Notes under the pieces: generated by a model
The model's database searches: none
Seen by the model: the letters and a program-made list of their open reading frames with translations, nothing else
Told to the model about the DNA's origin: nothing
Program-made: the position numbers and the translations under genes
Shown: positions 1 through 6,879 of the stretch, in pieces
How the letters are laid out: the number at the start of each line of letters is the position of its first letter
Numbering within the stretch: position 1 is the first letter of the stretch
Assembly: GCA_035574455.1 (NCBI GenBank)
Contig: DATLYT010000084.1
Span: 1-9,411, forward strand
Reading direction: 5' to 3'
DNA length: 9,411 nucleotides
Source of the DNA: DATLYT01 sp035574455
GTDB lineage: Bacteria; Bacteroidota; Ignavibacteria; UBA10030

Positions 1-111
1 TTCAGCGAAGACGTCCCGGCGTTCAAGCAGAAGGTCGATGCTGCGAAGCTGACACTCTTTCCCGAGCAGGAGCCGCTGAATATGGATTGGCGGCCGAGAA
101 GGAGAGAATGA
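1..111 (+). CDS. C-terminal fragment of an unidentified protein
   Basis: Reading frame 1 is open from the first base of the window to a TGA at 109-111, giving the last 36 residues of a protein whose start lies outside. The tail is charged, with a stretch reading LFPEQEPLNMDWRPRRRE at the very end and an Arg-rich terminus. Base composition and codon use look like those of the clear genes further right. I do not recognise the family, and a C-terminal tail this short does not allow a functional call. It reads in the same direction as the next gene, but 497 bases of repeat-bearing DNA separate them, so a shared transcript is doubtful. Confidence 0.6.
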   Translation, partial: FSEDVPAFKQKVDAAKLTLFPEQEPLNMDWRPRRRE

Positions 112-127
112 TAAACCCACTCGGAGT

Positions 128-151
128 TTCCGTAGAGATAGGGCTACGGAA
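128..151. repeat. Perfect 8-bp inverted repeat downstream of the first gene
   Basis: TTCCGTAG (128-135) and CTACGGAA (144-151) are exact reverse complements around an 8-base loop. The hairpin starts 16 bases after the stop codon at 109-111, so it could help end transcription. No T-run follows the stem, so it is not a classical intrinsic terminator. The left arm continues into CCGTAGAGA, which also occurs in the unit at 356-383, so it may instead be a diverged relative of that family. Confidence 0.5.
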
Positions 152-185
152 TAGGAATTCGAGACATCTGAAAAATTAAAAAATA

Positions 186-220
186 GGTCTCTCGCGAAGC
201 TCGCTACGTTCGCAATGACG
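186..220 (-). repeat. Interspersed palindromic repeat of the GTCATTGCGA type
   Basis: Read on the minus strand this segment begins CGTCATTGCGAACG and continues into TAGCGAGCTTCGCGAGAGACC. It contains the inverted pair GCGAA (194-198) and TTCGC (209-213). From memory, sequences of the form GTCATTGCGAGCGAAGCGAAGCAAT are widespread intergenic repeats in many bacterial genomes, and this copy matches the start of that pattern. The identification rests on recall. Only one copy is present in the window. Confidence 0.5.
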
Positions 221-256
221 CTTTTTGTAATCAGAATCTGACCTTGGCGCTCTTTG

Positions 257-301
257 CCTGCCTGCGTGAAGCCGAAGTAGCTTCACTTCGGCGAAGGCAG
301 G
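257..301. repeat. Imperfect hairpin with nested inverted repeats
   Basis: The inner arms GCCGAAGT (271-278) and ACTTCGGC (285-292) are exact reverse complements around a 6-base loop. The outer arms CCTGCCT (257-263) and AGGCAGG (295-301) also pair exactly. Unequal unpaired segments (264-270 and 293-294) separate the two stems. Fifteen base pairs in 45 bases is far more than chance. The form is that of a REP-like intergenic palindrome. No T-run follows, so a terminator role is not supported. Confidence 0.55.
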
Positions 302-355
302 AGCTCGGCGGGCTACGAGGTGCTTAAGGTCCGACAAATTGCCTGTGTTTTTAAA

Positions 356-430
356 TCCCGTAGAGACGGAATGTTGGTAGATCAAGTACATGGTAGATTA
401 AAACCCCGTCAGGGGCGACATATGTTATCC
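356..430 (+). repeat. Two diverged copies of a CCCCGT-hairpin repeat unit
   Basis: Unit one (356-383) reads TCCCGTAGAGACGGAATG then TTGGTAGATC. Unit two (403-430) reads ACCCCGTCAGGGGCGACATA then TGTTATCC. Each has a short stem (CCGT/ACGG and CCCC/GGGG) followed by an AT-rich tail. Unit two is clearly related to the copy at 7061-7086, sharing CCCCGTCA, GGGCGA, ATAT and ATCC in the same order. The family is therefore present at two loci about 6.6 kb apart. I recall similar repeats from Bacteroidota-like genomes but could not check this. Confidence 0.55.
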
Positions 431-597
431 ATGTGTAAACAAGAGTATTTCAGATGTTTCAATTCAGGTATTTCTCCGGAAAATCGTCTCGCTTCAAACA
501 GGGTTGCAATGGATCCCAGGAGAAAGGACGTACGACGCAGGAGACTATCTCTTGGAATTTCCATAGGAGGATTGTGGTAAGGCGGCCTATGTTCTCT

Positions 598-606
598 AAG
601 GAGGAG
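598..606 (+). promoter_or_regulatory. Strong ribosome binding site for the M20 amidohydrolase gene
   Basis: AAGGAGGAG lies just upstream of the ATG at 609, with four bases between AGGAGG (599-604) and the start codon. It is the best Shine-Dalgarno match in the window and settles the start. Most other genes here have weak sites or rely on overlap with the gene before. Confidence 0.8.
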
Positions 607-608
607 CT

Positions 609-2030
609 ATGAGAATCAACGTCATCATCATTCTTTGCACGGCGTTAACTCTGCAGGCGCAGGACGTAAAGAAACTTTCAACCGAATGGATTGACGCCAA
701 CGCGGAGACAATTAAACGCATCAATAAGAACATCTGGACGTATGCAGAGACGGGGCTGGAGGAGTTCAAGTCGTCGAAAGAGCTATCCGACTATCTCGAG
801 GCGAACGGGTTTACCGTGGAGAAGGGTGTCGCTGGAATGCCGACGGCGTTTGTAGCCTCGTACGGTAGTGGCAAACCGGTCATCGGAATTCTTGCGGAAT
901 TTGATGCACTGCCGGGGCTTTCGCAGGATGCAGTCCCCGAACGAAAGGAACGATCGGGCGTTGAGGCAGGCCATGGATGCGGGCATAGCGTCTTCGGAAC
1001 CGCCGGCACGGCGGCTGCCATTGCCGTGAAGAAAGTTCTCGAGGCCAGGAAAATGACGGGGACGATCCGGCTGTATGGCACGCCCGCCGAGGAAACCGGC
1101 ATCGGCAAAACGTACATGCTGCGGGAGGGCTTATTTAAAGATTGCGACGCGATCCTAACGTGGCATGCCAGCGATCGGTCGGCGGCAGGGTACAGCTACA
1201 CGAAGGCGGTTGTGTCGGTGAAATTTCGCTTCAGCGGCCTTCCCGCTCACGCATCAACTTCACCACATGAAGGCCGGAGCGCGCTCGATGCCGTCGAGTT
1301 GATGAACCACGGCGTCAACATGATGCGCGAACACGTCAGAGAGGATACGCGCATTCATTATGTGATTACAAACGGTGGCGGACAGCCGAACGTCGTCCCA
1401 CCCGATGCAGAAGTATGGTACTACATCCGCGCCAACAAGCATGCCGATGTGGAAAAGTATTTCGACTGGATTAACGAAATTGCCAGAGGCGCGGCAATCA
1501 TGACGCGAACGAAGTTGACGGCAGTTCAAGTCGACGCCGACATGCACGAAGTGTTACCGAATCGTACGCTCTCGGAAGTCATCCATCGCAACCTGCAAGC
1601 AGTTGGTGCACCCAAGTTTACGCAAGAGGAAAAAGCGTTTGCCAGCAAGACGCAAGAACCGTTAGGGCGAGCGTTTGACAGGGCACTTTCAGAAGTCATC
1701 GAGCCGCTCCCTGCTCAACCTTCCCAGGGCCTTGCGTCGACCGACGTCGGCGATATCAGCTGGTTTGTGCCAGTCGGGCAACTTTCTGTTGCAACGCACA
1801 CGTTCGGTGCTCCGGGACACAGCTGGCAGATTGTGGCCTGCACGGGAATGAGCATAGGAGAAAAAGGCATGATAGTGGCTGCGAAGACTCTCGCGACGTC
1901 GGCTCTCGAGCTCATGCAAAACCCGGCATTGCTGCAAAAGGCGAGGGACGATTTCAAGAAGATTCGTGACCCGCTACAGTACATCACGCTGATCCCGGAA
2001 GGACAGAAGGCGCCGAAGAGCATTCGGTAA
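609..2030 (+). CDS. Secreted M20-family amidohydrolase, AbgB-like
   Basis: This 473-residue protein belongs to the M20 metal-dependent amidohydrolase/peptidase family, closest in pattern to the AbgB (p-aminobenzoyl-glutamate hydrolase subunit B) branch, whose E. coli member is of similar length. Visible landmarks in order are EFDALPG (97-103), the GHGCGH metal-site motif (121-126), the EE pair after GTPA (161-162), WHA (185-187), the dimerisation-domain stretch SGLPAHAS (209-216) followed by HEGRSALDA, NVVPPDAEV (261-269), TDVGDISW (378-385) and the late GAPGHSW with H404. These give a two-domain M20 layout with a full set of candidate metal ligands. Unlike cytoplasmic AbgB, it starts with a hydrophobic stretch ending LQAQ (residues 1-18) that looks like a type I signal peptide, so it probably acts in the periplasm or outside the cell. 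The natural substrate cannot be read from sequence; N-acyl amino acids or dipeptide-like amides are likely. It is not a typical ArgE. The start is fixed by AAGGAGG. Confidence 0.88.
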   Translation: MRINVIIILCTALTLQAQDVKKLSTEWIDANAETIKRINKNIWTYAETGLEEFKSSKELSDYLEANGFTVEKGVAGMPTAFVASYGSGKPVIGILAEFDALPGLSQDAVPERKERSGVEAGHGCGHSVFGTAGTAAAIAVKKVLEARKMTGTIRLYGTPAEETGIGKTYMLREGLFKDCDAILTWHASDRSAAGYSYTKAVVSVKFRFSGLPAHASTSPHEGRSALDAVELMNHGVNMMREHVREDTRIHYVITNGGGQPNVVPPDAEVWYYIRANKHADVEKYFDWINEIARGAAIMTRTKLTAVQVDADMHEVLPNRTLSEVIHRNLQAVGAPKFTQEEKAFASKTQEPLGRAFDRALSEVIEPLPAQPSQGLASTDVGDISWFVPVGQLSVATHTFGAPGHSWQIVACTGMSIGEKGMIVAAKTLATSALELMQNPALLQKARDDFKKIRDPLQYITLIPEGQKAPKSIR

Positions 2031-2072
2031 TCCACAGGTCCGCATGGACAACGATCCATCGTTACGGGCAGG

Positions 2073-3230
2073 ATGCTCTTGCCATCGAGTCTGAACAAAC
2101 TGCGATCATTCTGGAGCTCTTACCGGAGTATCCTCCTCCTCTTCCTCGGCACGCGCTTCGTCGTCTTCCTCGTCAACGCCGCCGTATTTCTCTCTTCCAA
2201 CCTGAATCCCGCTCCCACCGGACCGTTTCTCGACCGCGGCATCAGCCTTGCCGACGTCCCTTTGCTGATGTGGCAACGTTGGGATGCCAACCATTACATC
2301 AGCATCGCTTCCAACGGGTACACGGTCACACTTGGCAAAGCGTTGAACACCGCGTACTTCCCCCTCTATCCGCTGCTTGGCTTTCTGGTGTCGTTCATTA
2401 CCTCCAACACAACCGTTGCACTCTTACTAGTGAGCAACATCGCGTTTCTTCTCGCACTCATCATGTTGTACAAACTTGCTCGCCTCGATTATGACCACGA
2501 CACCGCCTTGCGCGCGGTAACGTATGTCTCGCTTTTTCCCTTCACCATTTTCTTCGCGGGTGTTTTTACTGAGTCCCTGTTTCTCCTGCTTCTCGTTTCA
2601 GCGTTCTACTACGCTCGTACGCAGGCGTGGGTTAAGAGCGGGGTCGTAGGCTTGTTTGCCACCGCAACGCGCCTTGTCGGGATGGCTGTCGCTCCTGCGC
2701 TTGTGTGGGAATATCTCCAGCAACGTAATTGGGATGTGCGCAAACTCGACCGCTCATTTTTTGCACTGTTTCTGATTCCCGTCGGTTTGCTCGCTTTTAT
2801 GGTGTATACACACGTCGTTTACGGTGATTTCTTCTCGACGTTTAACTCCACAAGGGCGGTGTGGGGAGGCGAGCCGTCCTGGCCCTGGTTGTCGTTTTAC
2901 AATCAGTTCAACCGCCTGGGAATGCCGCAACTCGTTCCCATTGCCGGATTCGAACTTGCTTTCGGCTTTCTTGCAATCCTTGGAGTCGCGGGCTGCTTTT
3001 TCTATCTCAGAACAAGTTATGCTGTACTGGCGACGGCGGTTATCCTCATTGCGTTTTCCAATGTCTCCCTCCAATCATTTTGCCGGTACGTTACCACCGT
3101 CTTCCCGATGTATATCCTCCTCGCTCACTTTGGAAGGCGGAGCGTCGTGCATGTCGCAGTGTTGATTATCAGCACGATTGGGATGATCTACTTTACGGCG
3201 CTGTTTGGGATGGGAAAGTTTATCGGATGA
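2073..3230 (+). CDS. PIG-V-like integral membrane mannosyltransferase (GT-C type)
   Basis: The 385-residue protein is strongly hydrophobic, with roughly nine to eleven membrane segments, for example near residues 20-41, 98-111, 114-133, 147-163, 166-181, 190-212, 229-249, 288-312, 316-333 and 356-378. Sequence landmarks match the bacterial PIG-V (GPI mannosyltransferase 2-like, COG5542) family: WDANHY in the first large loop (70-75, with the Asp expected to be catalytic in GT-C enzymes), FPLYP (96-100), FTESLF (165-170), ATRLVG (198-203) and CRYVTTVFP (337-345). Family members are predicted to transfer a sugar, probably mannose, from a polyprenyl-phosphate donor on the outer face of the membrane; the acceptor here is unknown. 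The gene follows the amidohydrolase by 42 bases on the same strand, so co-transcription is possible, though no functional link is evident. It ends 39 bases from the end of the convergent ychF, with no clear terminator between. The ATG at 2073 has only a weak ribosome binding site, so the exact start is less certain. Confidence 0.82.
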   Translation: MLLPSSLNKLRSFWSSYRSILLLFLGTRFVVFLVNAAVFLSSNLNPAPTGPFLDRGISLADVPLLMWQRWDANHYISIASNGYTVTLGKALNTAYFPLYPLLGFLVSFITSNTTVALLLVSNIAFLLALIMLYKLARLDYDHDTALRAVTYVSLFPFTIFFAGVFTESLFLLLLVSAFYYARTQAWVKSGVVGLFATATRLVGMAVAPALVWEYLQQRNWDVRKLDRSFFALFLIPVGLLAFMVYTHVVYGDFFSTFNSTRAVWGGEPSWPWLSFYNQFNRLGMPQLVPIAGFELAFGFLAILGVAGCFFYLRTSYAVLATAVILIAFSNVSLQSFCRYVTTVFPMYILLAHFGRRSVVHVAVLIISTIGMIYFTALFGMGKFIG

Positions 3231-3269
3231 TGGAGAGAAGAGCGCTTCCGAAATGCGTTGGGAGGACTG

Positions 3270-4367
3270 CTACACGTTGAACCGGAAGAAGATAACATCT
3301 CCATCCTGCACAACGTAGTCGCGACCTTCGATGCGCAGCAGCCCGTTCTCCTTCACCGCAAGCTCTGAACCTAAACGGTCGAGATCCTCATACTTCATCA
3401 CCTCGGCGCGGATGAATCCTCGCTCAAAATCGCTGTGAATCTGCCCGGCCGCGTGTGGAGCATGAGAGCCTCGTTCAACCGTCCATGCGTGCACCTCTTT
3501 GGGGCCGCAGGTGAAGAAGGTAATCAAGTGAAGGAGGTCGTAGCCTTCGTGGATGACCTGATCAAGCCCGGATTCATGCAGGCCTAAGCTCTCGAGAAAG
3601 TGATGTCGTTCGTGTTCCGGTAGCTCTGCCACCTCTGCTTCGACCGCTGCGCTGACCACAACCACTTTCGCCCCCTCGAGTGCAGCAACTTCTCGCACCT
3701 GCTGAACGAACTTATTGTCTTTCCCAAGTTCTTTCTCGTGAACGTTGCAGACATACATTACGGGCTTGGCGGTCAGTAAATGCAGGTCGCGGAACCACGT
3801 CTGCTCTTTTTCATCGGCACGCTGAAGGTACCGAGCAAGCCTGCCGCCGACAAGGTGGTCGCGTACGCGTGCGTAAAAATCTGCTTCGGCGCGCATCTCC
3901 TTGTCGCCGCTTTTCGCCCGCTTTTCTGCCTCTGACAATTTCCGCTCGACGGTCTCTAAGTCCTTGAGGATCAGCTCTGTCTCGACCACTTCGATATCGC
4001 GCTTGGGATTCACATTTCCATCCACGTGAATAACGTTTTCATCCTCAAAGCAACGGACAATGTGTGCAATCGCGTCCACATTCCGGATGTGTGAAAGAAA
4101 CTGGTTACCCAAACCTTCCCCCTTGCTCGCTCCCTTCACAAGTCCGGCGATGTCGAGAAACTCGAGCGTGGTCGGCGTTACCTTTTCTGGCTTGTAAATT
4201 TCGGCAAGACGATCAAGGCGACGGTCGGGCACTGCCACGACGCCCACGTTGGGGTCAATCGTGCAAAAGGGGTAGTTTGCCGCCTCTGCCCCTGCCGCCG
4301 TGATCGCATTAAACAGAGTCGATTTTCCAACGTTCGGTAAGCCTACAATGCCGCAGGTAAAACCCAT
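3270..4367 (-). CDS. ychF: Ribosome-binding ATPase YchF (OLA1 family)
   Basis: The 365-residue product matches YchF along its whole length (E. coli YchF is 363 residues). The start MGFTCGIVGLPNVGKST carries the P-loop (residues 9-17). DIAGLVKGAS (72-81) is the G3 region, and NVHE (208-211) stands in place of the usual NKxD, the change known to favour ATP over GTP in this family. A coiled-coil-like charged insert follows the first half (about 125-165), and a C-terminal TGS domain (about 280-365) ends in the typical FRFNV. YchF binds ribosomes and is linked to translation quality control and stress responses. I chose the ATG at 4365-4367 rather than one 159 bases further upstream: this is the conserved family start, it has AAAGGA (4372-4377 on the minus strand) four bases away, and a good promoter lies just outside it. 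The gene is transcribed away from argC. Confidence 0.95.
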   Translation of the reverse strand: MGFTCGIVGLPNVGKSTLFNAITAAGAEAANYPFCTIDPNVGVVAVPDRRLDRLAEIYKPEKVTPTTLEFLDIAGLVKGASKGEGLGNQFLSHIRNVDAIAHIVRCFEDENVIHVDGNVNPKRDIEVVETELILKDLETVERKLSEAEKRAKSGDKEMRAEADFYARVRDHLVGGRLARYLQRADEKEQTWFRDLHLLTAKPVMYVCNVHEKELGKDNKFVQQVREVAALEGAKVVVVSAAVEAEVAELPEHERHHFLESLGLHESGLDQVIHEGYDLLHLITFFTCGPKEVHAWTVERGSHAPHAAGQIHSDFERGFIRAEVMKYEDLDRLGSELAVKENGLLRIEGRDYVVQDGDVIFFRFNV

Positions 4368-4391
4368 ACCGTCCTTTCTGAAATTCGTATC

Positions 4392-4420
4392 AATATACAA
4401 AACCTTCTGCTTGCATTCAA
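4392..4420 (-). promoter_or_regulatory. Predicted ychF promoter
   Basis: On the minus strand TTGAAT (4420-4415) and TATATT (4397-4392) are separated by exactly 17 bases, close to the sigma-70 consensus TTGACA-17-TATAAT. Transcription would begin near 4385, giving a leader of about 18 bases before the ychF start at 4367 with its AAAGGA site. The fit supports the shorter ychF start. Confidence 0.6.
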
Positions 4421-4465
4421 AGGAGATGCAGGAAGCCCTGAAAAGTAACGACCCGTAAAAAAGGG

Positions 4466-4503
4466 CTTGCATATTTATACAATCTGGTGTATGTTTATTC
4501 ATT
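4466..4503 (+). promoter_or_regulatory. Two tandem candidate ARG boxes (ArgR operator) before argC
   Basis: TGCATATTTATACA (4468-4481) and TGTATGTTTATTCA (4488-4501) each match 12 of 14 positions of the core ARG box TGAATWWWWATTCA. Their centres are 20 bases apart, which leaves 2 bases between the 18-base boxes. ArgR hexamers typically bind paired boxes with centres about 20-21 bases apart. The pair overlaps the predicted argC promoter, as expected for repression, and argR is the last gene of the same cluster. The AT-rich context raises the chance of a random match. Confidence 0.55.
4467..4497 (+). promoter_or_regulatory. Predicted argC promoter
   Basis: TTGCAT (4467-4472) and TATGTT (4490-4495) are 17 bases apart. 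The downstream element read as TATGTTTA (4490-4497) also matches 7 of 8 positions of the Bacteroidota-type TAnnTTTG box, with TTG as the upstream element. Transcription would start near 4503, leaving only a short leader before the argC ATG at 4517, in front of which no clear Shine-Dalgarno sequence is visible. Both candidate ARG boxes lie across this promoter. Confidence 0.45.
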
Positions 4504-4516
4504 CTGATAAAGCACG

Positions 4517-5542
4517 ATGAAAACACCTATCAAGGTCTCTATTGTTGGCGCATCAGGATACTCGGGCGCTGAGCTGTTCACCATTCTTCTCCGGCACAAG
4601 GGTGTGACCGTCGAGAAGTTGTTTGCGAACAGTTCGGCCGGGAAAGCGGTGCGCGAAGTCTATCCGCGTTTCGCTCACCATGTCAACGCCATGTACGAGC
4701 CATATGCCCTCGAAGCGGCATGTTCGAGCGACCTCGTGTTTGTTGCTCTTCCTTCCGGAGAAGCAATGAACATCGTTCCGGAGCTGCTTCAACGCGGCAA
4801 GCGTGTGATCGACCTCGGCGGTGACTTTCGACTGCGCGATGCTACGGTCTATGAGCAATACTATAAGCATCGCCATACCTCGGCATCGTTGCTAACGGAA
4901 TCCGTTTATGGGCTTCCTGAGTGGAACCGCGAACGGATCAAAACCGCGAAGCTTGTCGCGAACCCGGGCTGTTATCCGACGAGTGCAACGCTGCCACTTC
5001 TTCCCCTGCTCAAACATGGACTGATTCGGCCGGACGGCATTTCGATTAGTTCCCTCTCTGGAGTCTCCGGAGCAGGTCGGAGCGCTTCCGTTGACCTTTC
5101 GTTTGCTGAGGTAAACGAATCGGTGAAAGCCTACAAAGTCGGCGTGCATCAACATATTCCGGAAATCAAACAGACGCTGGAGCAAACCACGGCGCAGTCG
5201 GTCAGGATCACCTTTGTACCCCACTTGCTCCCCATAACGCGTGGCATCTACACGAGTATCTACGCTCAACTGAGTCGCCCGCTTACGGAAGAAGAAGTCA
5301 TCGATGCCTACAACGCGTACTATGCGCGGGAGCCGTTTGTTCGTTTTTCCTCGACGGCAATTCCAGAAATCAAGAATGTTGCTTACACGAACTACATCGA
5401 CATCGGTTTTCGACTGTATCCGGAAAATCATCAGATCATAGTTCTCTCTGCTCTTGATAATCTTGTAAAAGGGGCAGCGGGTCAGGCGGTGCAAAATATG
5501 AATCTCATGTTCGGCTTTGATGAAACGGAAGGATTGGTATGA
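4517..5542 (+). CDS. argC: N-acetyl-gamma-glutamyl-phosphate reductase
   Basis: ArgC reduces N-acetylglutamyl 5-phosphate to N-acetylglutamate 5-semialdehyde with NADPH, the third step of arginine synthesis, in the cytoplasm. The 341-residue product starts with the nucleotide-binding VSIVGASGYSGAEL (7-20), has VFVALPSGEA (74-83), DLGGDFRLRD (99-108), the catalytic Cys152 in NPGCYPTSA, SGVSGAGR (181-188), HQHIPEI (211-217, containing the catalytic His) and the late LDNLVKGAAGQAVQNMN (313-329). Length and motifs are those of a type 1 ArgC without gaps. It is the first gene of the arginine cluster, behind a promoter with likely ArgR operator sites, and its stop overlaps the argJ start as ATGA (5539-5542), which implies translational coupling. 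Confidence 0.96.
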   Translation: MKTPIKVSIVGASGYSGAELFTILLRHKGVTVEKLFANSSAGKAVREVYPRFAHHVNAMYEPYALEAACSSDLVFVALPSGEAMNIVPELLQRGKRVIDLGGDFRLRDATVYEQYYKHRHTSASLLTESVYGLPEWNRERIKTAKLVANPGCYPTSATLPLLPLLKHGLIRPDGISISSLSGVSGAGRSASVDLSFAEVNESVKAYKVGVHQHIPEIKQTLEQTTAQSVRITFVPHLLPITRGIYTSIYAQLSRPLTEEEVIDAYNAYYAREPFVRFSSTAIPEIKNVAYTNYIDIGFRLYPENHQIIVLSALDNLVKGAAGQAVQNMNLMFGFDETEGLV

Positions 5543-6759
5543 ACGCAACGATTACGGTGAATGAGTGTGAAGGCGGTGTGACGGCGCCGCGAGGATTTCT
5601 TGCCGGCGGTCTTTACTGTGGCATTCGAAAAGTCAAAAAGGATATCGCGATCATCCGATCGGAAGTTCCGGCGACTGTTGCCGGCGTGTTCACACTCAAC
5701 AGGACGCAAGCAGCCCCGATTCTCGTCTGCAAGTCACAGCTTAAGAAATCACCGTATTGCTCTGCTGTTGTCGTCAACAGCGGCAATGCAAATGCTTGTA
5801 CCGGCGAACGGGGCTTGAACGACGCCTGGACGATGGTGAAGACGACGGCCGCAGTGCTCGGCGTTCCGGAAGATCAGGTCATGGTATCCTCCACCGGCGT
5901 CATCGGCCAGTATATGCCGATGGAAAAAGTTGTTGCTGGTATTCAGCAGCTTGCCGGTCAGTTAAGCCGCAACGGAAACACGGACGCGGCAGAAGCCATC
6001 ATGACGACCGATACATTTCTCAAGCAGGTTGCGGTGAAATTCACCCTCGGGAGTGCTGTTGTCACCATCGGCGGGATGGCTAAAGGTTCCGGCATGATTG
6101 CGCCGAACATGGCCACCATGCTCGCTTTCCTCACGACTGATATCGCTATCGACCAGCCGTTACTCCACAAAGCCCTCGTTTCAGCCAACAGCCGTTCGTT
6201 TAACCGTATCACGGTTGACGGCGATATGAGCACTAACGACATGGTGCTTATCATGGCAAATGGCCTGGCGAAGAACGAACCGTTTACGGAAAACTCGGAA
6301 GAGTACCAACTGTTCTCCTCTGCCTTGGAATACGTCATGATCAAGCTTGCCAAGATGATTGCGCGGGATGGCGAAGGTGCCACGAAGCTGATCGAAATTG
6401 TTGTCAAAGGTGCATTGAGCGAAGAAGAAGCGGCACAAGCCGCGCGGGCAGTTGCTAATTCGAATCTCGTGAAAACCGCCATTCACGGTGCAGACGCGAA
6501 CTGGGGACGGATTCTCGCGGCGGTGGGCTACTCGGGCATCGATTTCAACCCGGACCATGTGGAGATTTCTTTCAACGACCTGCCTGTCCTGAAACGAAAC
6601 TACGAGATTGTATTAGATGAGGAGAAGGCAAAACAGATTCTCTCGCAAGAGAACATCGTAGTAACAATCAACCTGAACCAGGGCCAACAATCGGCGCGGT
6701 TCTGGACCTGCGACCTGACAAAAGAGTACGTGCACATTAACGCGAGTTATAGGTCGTAA
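5539..6759 (+). CDS. argJ: Glutamate N-acetyltransferase / amino-acid N-acetyltransferase
   Basis: ArgJ moves the acetyl group from N-acetylornithine to glutamate, yielding ornithine and recycling the acetyl group. Bifunctional members also acetylate glutamate from acetyl-CoA. The 406-residue precursor shows NSGNANACTG (80-89), VSSTGVIG (116-123), and the self-cleavage site in APNMATMLAF, where cleavage between Ala192 and Thr193 frees the nucleophilic Thr193 of the beta chain. GDMSTNDMV (228-236), HGADANWGRI and the terminal HINASYRS complete the family pattern. The start overlaps argC and has GGAAGGA (5527-5533) before it. Neither argA nor argE is seen in the window, which fits the cyclic pathway; one- versus two-function type cannot be settled from sequence alone. 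A repeat-filled 356-base gap follows, the only long gap in the cluster. Confidence 0.96.
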   Translation: MNATITVNECEGGVTAPRGFLAGGLYCGIRKVKKDIAIIRSEVPATVAGVFTLNRTQAAPILVCKSQLKKSPYCSAVVVNSGNANACTGERGLNDAWTMVKTTAAVLGVPEDQVMVSSTGVIGQYMPMEKVVAGIQQLAGQLSRNGNTDAAEAIMTTDTFLKQVAVKFTLGSAVVTIGGMAKGSGMIAPNMATMLAFLTTDIAIDQPLLHKALVSANSRSFNRITVDGDMSTNDMVLIMANGLAKNEPFTENSEEYQLFSSALEYVMIKLAKMIARDGEGATKLIEIVVKGALSEEEAAQAARAVANSNLVKTAIHGADANWGRILAAVGYSGIDFNPDHVEISFNDLPVLKRNYEIVLDEEKAKQILSQENIVVTINLNQGQQSARFWTCDLTKEYVHINASYRS

Positions 6760-6780
6760 CACAGAGGTCGGAAATCAGTA

Positions 6781-6794
6781 ACTGATGTTACGCA
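6781..6794 (+). repeat. Left terminal inverted repeat of the argJ-argB element
   Basis: ACTGATGTTACGCA is the exact reverse complement of 7089-7102. It starts directly after CAGTA (6776-6780) and 21 bases after the argJ stop codon. Confidence 0.65.
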
Positions 6795-6799
6795 GAGCC

Positions 6800-6838
6800 A
6801 TTCCTTCTCGGTGATGAAGCAAAAAGCGGGAATCTGAC
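6800..6838 (+). repeat. Degenerate half copy of the TCTGAC hairpin family
   Basis: GCGGGAATCTGAC (6826-6838) matches the right half of the hairpin units that follow (GCGGGAG-TCTGAC at 6866-6878). Its expected left arm is decayed: only ATTCC (6800-6804) can pair with GGAAT (6829-6833). It is probably an eroded copy. Confidence 0.4.
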
Positions 6839-6845
6839 TGTTTTT

Positions 6846-6878
6846 GTCACTCCCGCATGCGGTAAGCGGGAGTCTGAC
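6846..6878 (+). repeat. Hairpin repeat unit, forward orientation
   Basis: The stem CTCCCGC (6850-6856) pairs perfectly with GCGGGAG (6866-6872) around a 9-base loop ATGCGGTAA, flanked by GTCA and TCTGAC. It has the same geometry (7-bp stem, 9-base loop) as the next three units. It resembles the widespread GTCATTCCCGC...GCGGGAATC type of intergenic repeat recalled from many bacteria. Confidence 0.65.
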
Positions 6879-6879
6879 A

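Larger units (their letters stand above)
112..608. other. Intergenic stretch with a mosaic of palindromic repeats, no supported gene
   Basis: This 497-base gap holds no reading frame that looks like a protein. What can be seen is a series of short inverted repeats (128-151, 186-220, 257-301) and two related 27-28 base units (356-383 and 403-430), then about 170 bases without recognisable structure, then the ribosome binding site of the next gene at 598-606. Several different small repeat families packed into one gap is typical of intergenic sites that collect REP-like or MITE-like sequences. No tRNA, rRNA or riboswitch fold was recognised. Confidence 0.6.

Noticed and set aside
320..580. Open frame of 86 codons on the plus strand
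   Set aside because: It runs through repeat units at 356-430, has no ribosome binding site, and the predicted protein is of odd composition with no recognisable family.
609..2030. ArgE (acetylornithine deacetylase) assignment for the M20 protein
   Set aside because: Motifs fit the AbgB branch, it has an export signal, and argJ makes a deacetylase unnecessary.
3231..3269. Bidirectional terminator between the glycosyltransferase gene and ychF
   Set aside because: Only a weak AGCGC/GCG pairing can be seen, and there is no T-run on either strand.
4433..4468. AAGCCCT ... AGGGCTT inverted repeat between ychF and argC
   Set aside because: A 7-bp stem with a 22-base loop is weak, and the position upstream of both genes makes a terminator or attenuator unlikely.
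4368..4526. N-terminal extension of ychF
   Set aside because: The extra 53 residues are not family-like, the frame would start inside argC, and the promoter and ribosome binding site fit the start at 4367.
4892..5548. Long antisense frame of 218 codons opposite argC
   Set aside because: It lies fully within a well-supported gene on the other strand and shows no family motifs; long shadow frames are expected opposite GC-biased codons. The same applies to antisense frames opposite argJ (5958-6482) and argB (7391-7966).
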